Of a DNA stretch of 64,000 nucleotides, positions 22,251 to 33,300 are shown piece by piece. Each line of letters opens with the position of its first letter. Positions within the stretch are counted from its first letter, which is position 1. A program made the translations under genes and the position numbers. This stretch comes from Micractinium sp. NFX-FRZ (lineage: Eukaryota > Chlorophyta > Trebouxiophyceae > Chlorellales > Chlorellaceae). The notes under the pieces are model-generated. The model saw nothing but the letters and a program-made list of their open reading frames with translations. It searched no databases and had not been told where the DNA came from. The stretch is from assembly GCA_029339195.1 (NCBI GenBank), contig JAPTJF010000098.1:62001-126000 (forward strand), written 5' to 3'.

Positions 22251-22255
22251 TGTAA
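22251..22255 (+). other. TGTAA poly(A)-type signal, SelU-like gene
   Basis: Lies 116 bp beyond the SECIS hairpin, so a transcript ending here would keep the whole hairpin in its 3' UTR. Confidence 0.5.
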
Positions 22256-22490
22256 ATCCTTCCACATTCGACCCCTGCTTTCATCACAAGTCCTGCAATG
22301 GAAAGCAATTAGAGTTCCAAACAGCAGGCAAATCGCCAAGGGCTCAGGCAAGAAGGAAAGGCAAGAAGAAAAGAAAATCCTAGCTGGCCAGGCTCGAGGA
22401 GTACCAGAATGTACATCTGTGCACTACAACCACCTCAGCCAATTCCGGAGAGCGCTGATGGGGACGGTGCGCCTTTGCATCATGCCGGCT

Positions 22491-25400
22491 TCAGTCGCTG
22501 CCAGGGCGCAGCAGGCGACTGAGGCGGGAGCGGGTGGCGCCTGCAGGGCTGCCGGGGCGGCCCCTGCCCTCCGGGCCGCCGCCCAGGCGCTCCACAGTGA
22601 CTCCTGGGTGCCCCATGGCGCCCCTGGCGCCAGCCTGGCGCATCGGCGCGGTGGGGGTGGGCGGCAGCAGCAGCGTGTCAGCCACCAGCTGCTCTTCTTC
22701 AGGTGCTGCCACTGGGGCCGCCTGGGGGAAGGAGGGCGGTGGAGTCGGCTCGTCCACAGGCCCCTCTTCTTCAGGCGCCGCCGCTGGCGCAGGCTTCGGT
22801 GGCAGGGGCTCCGGCGGCGCTCCATCGGTGGGTGCAGCGCCTGCCGTGGGCCGGGGAGCGGGTGCAGCGCCTGCCGTGGGCCGGGGAGCGGGCGCAGCGG
22901 CGGCGCTGCCGCCCTGCTCGCCACGTGCGCCACCCCCAGCAGCAGTGCCTGCCTCCTCTGCTGAGGCTCCTGCTGCCGCCATGCCACCTTCCTCTGCCTT
23001 GCTCATGCCAGGCTCTTCTGCCTCCCTCACGCCAACTGCCTCCCCCGCCAGCTCCTGGCCCTCCCCGGCAGCAAGGCCGCCCCACACGTGCCGCAGCTGG
23101 TCCACAGCCTCTGCCAGTGGCACCGCCGCCACCGCCGAGCCGCCCTCCTCGCTGCCAGCACCGGCTTCTGCCCCTCCGCCGGGCTGCACAACCCCCCACT
23201 TCTGCAGCTGCAGCAGGGGTGCGGCTGCATCAAACTGCACGTCCCGCTGGCCTGTCCGGCTGGCCAGCAGGGCGTGGCAGCGGCCCGACACCTCGCTCTC
23301 TGCAGGCAAGGCGGGGCAGGGCATGGCATGGCAGGGCGGGGCAGTGGGGTGGGTGAGCATTACAGCAGGTGGCACATCAGCCTGGGCAGCGCTCACATCT
23401 GCAGCACAGCCCGACGTGTGACAGCTGGCAATGCAACGCAAGCTCATGCGTTGCTCCCAGTGCCCAGCACGGCATGCCCGGCTCCCCCCACCGCATGCCA
23501 CCTGGCACGGCGCGGCCCGCCTCCAGGAGCGCGCAGTAGCAGACCAGCAGCTGGCGGGCGCGCTGCCTGCATTTGGGGGGGAGACGGGGAGGCACAGCGC
23601 TCGCAGCTCAAGAGGCACCGCTAGCATACAGCAGACTGGGGCAGCAGCGAGAGCAGCGGAAACGGGAATGCAGAGGCGGTACCAACAGGGTGTGCAGCAC
23701 CCAGTGCAGCTGATGCCGGGTACTGTACAGTCAGGGTGTGCAGCACCCGATGCAGTGGATGCCTTTCCCTCGTGGCGCTCACGTGGCCAGCTCCGCTGTC
23801 AGCGTGTGCAGCACTGCTGTTTGCGAGGCCGCCGTGCGCTCGTACAGCATCTGTGTGCGGGGCGGGCGGGGGAGCAGGAGGGCCGGGGCGGCGCGCGCTC
23901 AGCAGGGGCATGTGAGTGCAGAGCAATGTGCGCTCAGCAGCGGGGCCGGATGATGCACAGGCTCCCACGGACAGGGCAGCCCCTCTGGCTGCTCTTCTCC
24001 AGCATTACTGCCCGAGTCCAGCCCCATCTCGGGAAGAGGTGTGCTGTAGCCGGGCAGAGGTGTGCTGTAGCCAGGCAGGCATGCCTGGCGGCACCGTGCG
24101 CAGGCACCACGCGGCGCTGCGGCAACTGGCACACCTGGGTCATGTGCTTGATGATGGCAGTACGCTCGTTGGTGACATATGTGTACATCTGGTAGGCTCT
24201 GCTTGAAGGCGGGGAGGGCAGAGGGAAGGAAGTGTGGGCTTGGCGGACCTGGAGGGATGCAAGCCGCCCTGCTTCCTCACCTGGAGCGGCCAGCAGCACC
24301 TGACCAGGCTGCAGGCAAGCTGCACATGGGGCGAGCACGGCCGGGGCGGCTCGTGAATGCAGCCAGACTGACAAGGCTTGCCTGCAGGCACCCTGCACCC
24401 ACCTGGTCAGCAGGATGGTCGCCACCGTTTGGAGCAGTCCCGCACTGAAGGAGCCCTGCCGGCCGCAGCAAACCAAAGAGATGGGAGGGGGTGTCAGGCT
24501 GGGGAGTGTGCTGCTGCCGCGCCGCCCTGCCACTCAGTGCCCCACTATTGCTCCAGCAAGCAAGCGCCCCCCACATCCGCAGCCCTCTGGGGCCCTCTGC
24601 CATGCCTTCCGCAGCCTGCCTTCATCAGTCTGAGGCTGCAGTGACCAGCTCTTCACTGGGCAAGCTGCATTTCCTGCCCCACATAACCCTGAGGCTGCAG
24701 TGCCCGCTACCCTGGCAATGATTACATTTCACTGCCCACCTGCCACATGGCTGCCACCACGGCAGCCACCCCTGTCAGGAGCGTGAAGGCGAGGGAGAGG
24801 TAGAGGTTGGGGGGCAGGTAGACGGCGGCCCCCGGCAGTACCATCTCCAGGTCGGCCAGCGGGATGCGGCGGTACTGCTTCAGCACCAAGTACGCCTGCA
24901 CAGCACAGCACAGCATGGCAGAGCACAGCACAGCACATGGCAGTCAACATCGGCAAGAAGTGGACGGCACATGTGAGCGGCCTCATCCCTGCCGGCCAGA
25001 GTGGGCCACTGGGTGTGCAGGAGCCCGCATCAAGAGGAGTTTGTAGCACCCAGCTGCACACAACAGTACCTCGTCTGACGCGCCGCCCACGCTTTCCTCC
25101 ACGCTCGGTGGCTCGCCCTCCCCAGCTGCCGCACGCTGTGCCTGCGGGCCTCCACCCCCAGCTGGCCCGCCAGTGGCGGTACCGTTGGTGGTCCCTGGGC
25201 GGTACAGCAGTACCACGTCAGAGAAGCAGGCCTCCTGCAGCTGCACCGGGTGTGCCAGCTGGCGCCACACAGCGCGCCCGTTCGGGAAGGCCCTGCATGG
25301 GTGACGAAGCAGGCTCGTAAGCAGGATTCTGTGGGCGCAGCAGGTTTCATGTGAGGGCGGAAAGTGGCAGCACATGGCACAGGGGCACGGCCAGCCAAGG

Positions 25401-27761
25401 CCCAGCCAGGGCAGCACGCCCAGCACGCCCAGCATATGCCTGGCAAAGCTCAGCCAGAGCGGCACGCCCAGCACGGCCAGCATGCCCAGCATGCCTGGCA
25501 AAGGTGCGCCGCTCGATGACGCGGCCGGGCGGCCCAGCCGGCCCCCCGCCTGCCCCAGGCTTGGCCGCCGGCTCGGCGCTGCCGCTGGCGCTGGGTTCCG
25601 GGTGGGCATAGGGGCGGGTGCCGACCCCCGGGGGGGCTGGCAGGCGCAGGCCAACCTGCGGGCAGGGGCGGCAGCTAAGCGCACCATTTGAGGCACACCC
25701 TCCGGGTAGCTGCACCCGCAGGCATTTCAGGCACACCGGCAGGAGCAGAGGGGCAGGCAGGGAGCTCCCATGCATGCCAACACGTCTGGCAGGATGTGCT
25801 GTGGAGCCTTCCCTCAGCACCGAGCCATGACACAGCCACTGTGCAGCCCTGAAGCTTTCTGAGCACTCTGCACCTGAAGGTCCATTCCCCAATGTATTGG
25901 CTGGCCCAGTGTGCCCCCGTCCCCCACCTGCGCCAGCAGCCAGGCCAGCCCCGCCCACAGCGGCTGCAGCAGCCAGAAGCTGATGAGCAGGTCGATCTTG
26001 AGGGCCCAGGCGGGGGTGGAGGCGCGGGCCTGGGGTGGGTGGAGAAAGCAGGAAGGAGGGGAGGAGGGGCAGGAGCGGAAAAGGTGGAGGGAGACCATCA
26101 GACATGCACAGCTCCCAAGTAGGGTGGGTGGTGGCCGCGGGCAACAGGCAGGCAGCCAGCAGTGAAACCGCACGCTGTGCATAGCCTGGCCATAATACGT
26201 GCCCACCGCCTGCGCGCCGCGGTGCCACATCAGCGCGCGGCCCGCCAGCTGCGGCGGCGCTGCTGCCGCTGCCGCCAGATGACGCTGCCAGGCCGGCAGC
26301 ACCAGGCCTGGGTCCATGCTGCTGTAGTCTGCCGCCACTGGCAACGTGAACTGGAGGGGAGGGAGAGGGGCACAAGCAGGCTTTCAGGCGAGAAAGTGGC
26401 ACACGCCAGCAAAAGAAGCCGCAGCCGCACACTCCTCGTTGGGCTGCTGACGTGGAGTGCCGCACAGCACACACAGCACAGCTCAAACAGCCAATGGCCG
26501 AGCAAGGACATCCCAACGATGTGCGCCTGCCCAACCGCACCCACACTTCCACTCCACTGCAGCTGTGTGCACCTTGCGCAGCACCATGCCACACTGTAAG
26601 TTCATCAGCAGCAGCATCCGGTAGCAAAGCACAGCACAGGGCGCAGCGCAGCGCAGCATGGCACAGCATGCCCCTGCCCGATCTCACCAGGAAGTTCTCG
26701 CTCAGCGCCGCCCCCCACTCGTCCGCCGTCAGCGGGCGGTACCCGGCGGCGCCCATGGCGGCGCACAGCTGGCGCAGGAACGCCAGGTGGATGCCGCCCT
26801 CGCCCCCGGGCCCGGCCTCAGGAGCGCCCGTGCCCCCCACCCCGCCCACTGCCTGCTTTCCCAGCTGTGCCTGCTGCAGCTCCGATGAGGGGGTGCCCGC
26901 CAGATGGCTGAACCGCTCCTGCAGCACCCTGCAAGCGTGGCAAAGGGCGTGAAGAGAAGCTGGAGAGGCACTTGGCTTCTTCTATCCAGTGCAGAGCTAG
27001 CAGGGTGTGGAGAAGTTGGAAAGGCACCTTGGGTTGTGGCCAGCGCAGCAGGGCGCCTATGCTGCTTCGGGGGCAGGGTACTTGTAAGGTAGGGTGATAC
27101 AAGGGTAGGGTGAGAGGCAAGGCAAGTGCTTGGTCCCAGGGTGGCACGACACAGAGGGAGTCAGCGAGTGACAGAGGCGCATGGGGCAGAGAAGGCTGGC
27201 CTCGAGGTGGCATGCTGGAAGTCGACAGGCGGGCTCACCTGCCCTGCCGGGCTTGCTCCAAACTGGAGAGGTCCAGCAGCAGTTGCTGCAGGGTGCACAG
27301 GTGCTCGCCATCCTTGGCAGCAACCAGACCTGGTGTGTGTAGAATTGGTATGGCAAGCGAGGGTGGGGCGCTTGCCGGCAGCAGCACAGGCAGCAGGCCG
27401 GGTGGGTTGGGTCGCGCTGCCAGCCAGCGGCGGGCGTCGAGCGAGGCTGCCCGCACTGCTGCTGTCAGGCAAAGCCTTGGACTGCTCGTCCTGCCTTCCT
27501 GTTTTCCTGCCCAGTCCCGTGCGGAATTGAGGCTGACACACGAACAAAAAGTGTCGCACCTTGGACCTGCCTCAGCAGCGCGTCGTCCGACACCCTGATG
27601 TGGCTGCCGGGCGGCTCCACCAGCCTCTCCCTGCTGACCGAGGCATGGCTCTCTGTGCCTCGAGCTGGCTGCAGTGGCCCAGCAGGTGGGTGCGTCACTG
27701 CCGCTGTGCCAGTGCGCACGGGCACTCTGGGCGCGCCTCTGCGACTCAGTCGCATGTGCAT
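22491..27761 (-). CDS. DUF3754 (TMEM143-like) membrane protein, 803 aa
   Basis: Family of unknown function found in plants, algae, animals and bacteria. Thirteen exons keep frame: 27761-27560, 27329-27239, 26928-26688, 26350-26174, 26029-25928, 25655-25495, 25292-25070, 24895-24740, 24455-24403, 24198-24135, 23850-23783, 23566-23502, 23299-22491. Family-like blocks: LVLKQYRRIPLADLEMVLPG, then a hydrophobic segment (about residues 430-450), LLQTVATILLTRAYQMYTYV, and the helix-rich RTAASQTAVLHTLTAEL / RQLLVCYCALLEAG region. An earlier hydrophobic segment sits near residues 250-270. The last 150 residues are Pro/Ala/Glu-rich low complexity and include a doubled 10-residue unit. The N-terminal 50 residues are basic and could be a plastid or mitochondrial presequence. 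The ATG at 27761 is the best in-frame start seen, but upstream codons stay open to 27851. The intron beginning at 25494 has a GC donor, required by phase. Confidence 0.75.
22831..22890. repeat. 30-bp perfect tandem duplication inside DUF3754 coding sequence
   Basis: Bases 22831-22860 and 22861-22890 are identical and encode a doubled APAPRPTAGA unit in the disordered C-terminal tail; the frame is kept. Confidence 0.95.
23683..23815 (-). repeat. Exon-edge echoes in the DUF3754 gene (donor side, three versions)
   Basis: The minus-strand exon stretch GTGCTGCACACGCTGAC near 23797-23813 recurs as GGTGCTGCACACCCTGAC at about 23732-23750 and GGTGCTGCACACCCTG at about 23688-23704, both in the downstream intron. 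Confidence 0.8.
25423..25515 (-). repeat. Exon-edge echo in the DUF3754 gene around a GC donor
   Basis: TTTGCCAGGCATGCTGGGC at the end of exon 25655-25495 is repeated about 65 bp further into the intron as TTTGCCAGGCATATGCTGGG, copying the GC donor with it. The intron also holds GGGC(G/A)TGCT-type short repeats. Confidence 0.8.
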
Positions 27762-28526
27762 GATTTGTAGCTGACGAAGGTGCAAGTGCAGGAAGAGGCA
27801 TGTGCACACTGGGCGCCTGCGTCGGTCACGCTGAGCGCGCTGACGCCGCACCAGCTTCCGCTCAGCAGCGCCGCTGCGGTCGCAGCTCGGTTTGGCTGGA
27901 ATGCCACGCCCGAAAGCGTGCAGTATTCGGTCAGCGTCAAGCTTTCAGTGTGTGGAACACAGGTGTGGCTGCCAAACTTTTTGCTGGTGCTGCCAGCGGT
28001 GCCACCAGGGTGGGATCTGACGAGTGAGAAGGCGGTTCATGCAGGGGTAAGAGGTGGCCGGGCCCTTGCCGGGTTGCAGACTTGGTGCAATCAATCAATC
28101 ATTGGCACTAAAACTAGCGTTGCAAGCTTTTGACATTAGATCAACTTGGTTAGCAAGTGATGTACGCGTATCATGACTCGCTTTACTGCTGCACTGGTGG
28201 GCATACAAAGTGTCCGTCAGGCCAATCTGTCGGCGCAGCCTCTGCCTGGCAAGTGCTGAATGGCAAAGTGCCGGATGAACTCAGGCATGCGCCTCTCAAA
28301 GACCATCTGTGCTCCCACCTTCATCGTGCAAGGCGGACCCCTGCGCCCATGCTGTGAGCGCTGCCGCCGCCGCCGCCGGTGCTGGTGGTGAAGGTAGGCG
28401 CCTGTTCCCAATCTCACTAATTACAATCAAGCCGCCGATTACTTTGCCCGCCACTCTACGCCACGCACGACTCATTTGCCGCCTCGCCCTGTGCACCTCG
28501 CATCCCCAGCACCAGGCAGTGGCCAG
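27762..28526. promoter_or_regulatory. Divergent intergenic region, DUF3754 gene and coiled-coil gene
   Basis: No coding exon recognised. It is less GC-rich than its surroundings around 28080-28220 and 28410-28460, as expected for promoter DNA. Reading frames stay open upstream of both ATGs, so the exact starts are not fixed by stops. Confidence 0.5.
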
Positions 28527-29553
28527 ATGGATGCACAGGCGGTTGCAGCCTTTGAGGCCCGCGCGGCTCAAGCAGAGCAGCGGCTAGCGGTGCTGGAGAG
28601 CAAACTAGGCAAGTTGTGTTGTTGCGTGCGCACAAGGGCTGCATGCCCTCTCCGCCGGCCACAGCCGCACCGCAGTGCATTGCGTTGTTTGAATTCCGTT
28701 GCTTCGCGCCGGGCGGCGCAGGCCGGAACCGCCACTGGGTGCCGCCCGCTGCCGCCGCCGCCCCACCCGCTGCCTGAAGCCAGATGCCGCCCTCTGCGTC
28801 ACTTGTTGCAGGCGGCGGCGCACCTGGCGGTGCAGTGGACACTTCCCGCTACGTGGCGGAGCTGCAGGGGCTGCGGGATGTGCTGGTGGCGGCAAAGGCG
28901 GAGCAGGAGGCGCTCGAAAAGCGCGTGGGCGAGGTGCGCGGGAGCGGCTTGGGAGGGTGGGAGGGGTTCCGTGCCCCCAACTGGACTGACGCTTTTTTAG
29001 AAGCAAGGAGGCGACCATCACACCCACTCCGTCAACGCCAGCTTCCGCTGCCACATGCCCACACCTCCCTGCTCGTCCTGCCTTGTGCTGCCGTAACAAA
29101 GCCCTTCAGCTTTTCCCCTTACTGCTCAGCCATGTGTTGCCTCTGTTTGTGTCATCTGCACTTTTCAAACTATCCTGCATGCACCAAGTGCCCCGCTTCA
29201 TCGCCCCTAGAACTTTGAGTGTGGGAGCGGCAGCCTCCAGTGCCGGTGCCCCGAGCTGACCTCCCAGTGCTGCTGCTGCTCCCGCTGACTCCCCTTGCAC
29301 CTGTCATATGCCCCTGCCCGTGCCCCTGCAGCTGGAGGCGGAGAGCAGCAAGCCCAAGTGGTTGAGCCTTGAGCCAATCCAGTTTTGCTGCTGCTGGTGC
29401 ATCCACTGAATCGCGTACACCCGTCATGCCTCCCTCCCCCTGCTGCAGCTGGAGGCGGAGAACAGCAAGCTCAAGTACCAGTGCCTGCACCTGAAGCGGG
29501 CGGTGACGGAAGGCGACGAGAAGCTGGCGGCGCTGCAGGCCGGCAAGCAGTGA
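28527..29553 (+). CDS. Small coiled-coil protein, 102 aa, function unknown
   Basis: Three exons in phase: 28527-28608, 28812-28933, 29449-29553 (TGA). The whole protein is predicted coiled coil: AAFEARAAQAEQRLAVLESK, a Gly-rich hinge, then ELQGLRDVLVAAKAEQEALE and LEAENSKLKYQCLHLKRAV. The last segment resembles the leucine-zipper N-terminus of eukaryotic cytosolic arginyl-tRNA synthetases (EENLKLKYRLNILRKSL in human, from memory), but no synthetase domain follows, so a stand-alone zipper partner is only a guess. Intron 1 begins with GC (AG|GCAAGT), required by phase. Intron 2 holds an extra copy of the exon 3 start. Confidence 0.65.
29326..29477 (+). repeat. Exon-edge echo in the coiled-coil gene (acceptor side)
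   Basis: TGCAGCTGGAGGCGGAGA plus ACAGCAAGCTCAAGT-type sequence occurs at about 29443-29477 (real exon) and, with a few changes, at 29326-29360. Distance is about 117 bp. Confidence 0.9.
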
Positions 29554-30364
29554 CCCAACCAGGGCTGACCGCCTGCTTGGGGTGGGCATGACGCACGCAG
29601 CGCTGCCGGCGGTGCTGTCTAGCAGCAGCAGGACCAGGATCCTCGCCATGGGGCCTGCTCAGCTGATAGCCTGAGGCTCACAGGCAGCAGCGCCCAGCGG
29701 GACCTGCCAGCAGGGCGACCAACTGCCCGGGACTGCACCCCGCCACCGTTTGCCCCTGGAGCGCTGCTGCTTGGTGCTGTTGACTGCACATGGCCCGCCC
29801 CCTGCACTTCCTTCCACCCGCCACCCCACCCCGTCCTCGGGCACATTCTTTCCCTTTCCTGCTTGCTTGCTCCCTAACAACACTGTTGACACTGTATGGC
29901 AATCCACATGCGGTTCAATCGAGGAAAGAATGGAGGCGCCGGCAGGCTGGGCAGCGGCGATCAGACACAGGTGGAAGCTTGTTGATGCGCTGAGGAGATG
30001 TTGACACACTGGATTTGAATGAGAGTTGAATGGAAGGGGTGGGGCAACAGGAGGGAGCAAGGCTGAGGGAGGCTGTTGGTTGACAGATGCAGTGACAGGT
30101 GGTCAATCCACCCCGCCGCCAGCCACGCCAATATGCACAGAATGCAGGGCAGGAGGGGCACGTGCAAAACCATGAATGGGGCCGGGCCTGGGAGCAGCGG
30201 CACGCGCCGCCACACAAGTGACAGCAGCGCCTGCCGCACACAGGCAGCGCAGGACAAACTGCTGCCTCATCGCCGCGCTTGTAAAGCGCAATAACCTGGC
30301 TTCGGAAGTGCGCCTGCAGCTGCCTCGCCGAGTGGTGTGGTATTGCTTGCTTGGTGCTGGCTGG
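29554..30364. other. Convergent 3' intergenic region
   Basis: Lies between the coiled-coil gene and the acyl-CoA synthetase gene, tail to tail. No coding exon, repeat array or clear TGTAA in the expected orientation was recognised. A somewhat A/T-richer stretch at 29870-30080 is the likeliest site for the two 3' ends. Confidence 0.5.
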
Positions 30365-33300
30365 TCAACCCCTGGCAGCTGCCGCCGCCTTGAGCTCCTT
30401 GTACAGGGCGTCGATATCCGCCTGGAAGCGCTTCTGCAGCTGCGGGCGCTTGAGCTTCATGGAGGGGGTCATCAACTCGTTCTCAATGCTGCAAGAAAGG
30501 GGGTGGTGAGGGGAGAGCGAACCGTGGGAACGGCAGGGCCCACACAGTGTGCCGCCATGCCAGTGCTTCACCCTCGGTTGTCCTGCATGCAAACAACCCC
30601 AGGCCAACACAAGCGCCCCCCCTTTCCCGTGCCCTTCTCCAAACAGGCCTGGTCCGGCCACGCGGCTGCGTCGCACCTCTGGCCCTGCCCCTCTGCCCTG
30701 GCCTGTCGCAACCCCTCATACCACGCAATGTCGCCCACCCCACGGCTTGGCAACCCGCCACACCGATGCCCAGCGCAACAGCTTGGCAGCACTAATGGAT
30801 TCAAGGTTTTAAACCATAACCCCAAAACCCTATCTAGCACTCACGTGAAGTGCTCCTCCGACAGGATCACCCCCCTGATGGCCTCAAAGCCCTTGAGCTT
30901 CTTGCCCTTCTGCACAGAGGCCAGCTCCTGCGGGACACAAGGAAGGGGCAGGCAGAGGGGCGGGAAAAGGGGGTTGGGAAGCAGGGGGGGTTGGCAAAAT
31001 GCGGGGTTGGCCCGCGGAGCCTGCCACACCCAGCCCCCTTCCCCTCCCATCCCATCACACCCCTGCCCCGTGTGCCCACCTGCAGCATCGCCCGGGCACT
31101 CCCTGCCATACCCTTCCCCTCCGCACCCCCCGTCCCCTCTGACCGCACAACATCCACCTGCCCTCACCCCACCACCCCCACCTGCAGCATCGCCTTTTTG
31201 GCCTCCTCGCTGCCCAGGTCGGAGTGCTGCTCTGTGAACGCCCGCTTGGGCACCACCACCGCCACCAGAGAGCTCTCCAGGCTGGAGCCGTACACCCAGA
31301 TCTGAGGGGGAGGGAGGGGAAGGGGCACCATACTTCGGATCGAAAGGGAGAGGTTGAGTGGTGGTGGTGTGTGTGTGTGTGTGAGAAGTGGGGTGTCTGA
31401 GCCCCAATAGAGTAAATGATTGGAGGGGACGGTGCGGCTTGAGGGGGGTCCGGGCTCTCCAGGCTGGAGCCGTACTCCCAGATCTGACGGTGAGGGCGGG
31501 GGTGGGAGGGCATCAGACTGAGACTCCCCCAACACACCCCACATACACACAAGATTGACAGATCACCCGACCCAGCACAGGCTCCCACCTGCTCCACCAG
31601 CTTACTCCCGGAGACTGCCTAGCCTGCGGCACCACATACACAGAGACACACACAAGACACCGGGACAGATCACACGGACAGATAGACCGCCGGACCCAGC
31701 ACAACGCCCCCACCTGCTCGACCAGCTCGCTGCTGGAGTACTGCTGCTCCAGGAACTCCACGGCAATGTACTCGCCTGCGGTACAGGGGCGGTACAGGGG
31801 CGGAGCAGGGGGCGGTACAGGGGTGTCAGGTGCAGTGGGATCGGAACATGCCGCAGGAACTCCACAGCAACGTACTCCCCCGCGGCTCGGTGCCAGGGCG
31901 GGCAGCATTGGGGCAGGGCACAGTCTGGCTCCCTCTGCAAGAAGCAGGCTTGACTGGGGACCGCACACAGTGAGCGACCGGCTTGCAGCGGCAACTGGAA
32001 GCTGGAAGCTGCCACCACCCCGGTTGTCCCCTCAATCTCCCCAAAACGCCAAAGGACTGTGCTGCCCTCCCCCTCACCCTGCGCCAGCTTGAAGATGTTC
32101 TTCTTGCGGTCGATGATCTTCACGCACCCCTGCGAGTCCAGGCAGGCAATGTCGCCTGCAGGAGGTGCACCGGGGAGGGAGGGGAGGCACGCTCTTCAGG
32201 CAAACCCTGCGTGGACGAAGCGGCCCACGACAAGCTCCGCTGCTATTTCCGACTTAAAAATCCTCCACTGTGCCTCCGCCAGCTTCCCCCCAGCGTTTCT
32301 GCTGGCACGTGCACAGCGTAGCAACAGCACGCCTCACCGGTGTGGAAGAAGCCGTCGGCGTCAAACTCGGCCGCCGTCTTCTCGGGGTCCTTGAAATACC
32401 CGGCAAACACCATTGGGCCACGGATGCACACCTCGCCCTGCGCAGGGGGGCAGTGCACGACGGGATTAGCGGGCAAGCGCAGCGGCAGTGAGTGTTGTTG
32501 GAGTGCCCCGAAATAGGACAGGGCTGGCGCTGCATGCCCAGGCCCCCACACAACAAGCCGCACACGATGCACCTGCGGTGGCCTGCCCTGCGCGGTGTGC
32601 CCAGTACTCCGCTTGGGCATGCGCCCCGTGCACACAAGTGCACCCAGACCCGCCCAGCTGGCGCACCACAGGAGCGCAGGCACTACCCACCTTGGGAGGG
32701 CTCCCCTGCGCATCGTACTTGAGCTCCGGCACGCTTTCCAGCCGGAACTCAGTGGCCGCCAGCGGCGGACCCACTGCACAAAGCGGGTGTTGAAGACGCA
32801 CCCCTCAGCCTTATGTGAGGCATTGTGAGGGGTGGCGGAGGGGTTGCTGCCAACCGGAGGGCTGCCCCGCCTGCTCAATTTGCTGCACGGTTGAGGAAAG
32901 CACCCCCACTTGTCTTGCCTGTGTAGGCCATCTTAGGGGTGGGCAGCATGATGAACGAGGCGGCAGTGGTCTCAGTCAGGCCGTAGCCCTGCAAAGAGGA
33001 TCAGTGCATTGACACAGACACGACTCGTTAGCTCCGTTGTGTGTGCAGCCACCTGTTGGGGCGGAGGCAACAGGAATCCGTGCCAAGCCGTAGCCCTGCA
33101 GTGCCGGAGAACAAGAACACGAGTGGCAAATGGTTTAGCCCCGACGCGCGCAGGCATGGGCCGGCCGGCGCAGGCGCAAGCGGTGGCACCCCGGGCGGGC
33201 ACCCTGCAGACAGCGGCACAGCCTCGGGGGAGCCGATAAACCCTAGACCCTAGACCCTAAAACCCACAAACCCTCGGGGGAGCCGGGTGGACTGCCCACG

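Larger units (their letters stand above)
21833..22490. other. Convergent 3' UTRs of the SelU-like and DUF3754 genes
   Basis: Holds the SECIS-like hairpin (22043-22135), a + strand TGTAA at 22251-22255 for the SelU-like gene, and a - strand TGTAA at 22176-22180 that may serve the DUF3754 gene (about 310 bp after its stop). If both are used the two transcripts overlap by roughly 80-100 nt just beyond the hairpin. Confidence 0.6.

Noticed and set aside
25347..26927. 526-codon open frame on the minus strand as one exon
   Set aside because: It spans several exons and introns of the DUF3754 gene; family-conserved segments switch frame and splice sites mark the breaks.
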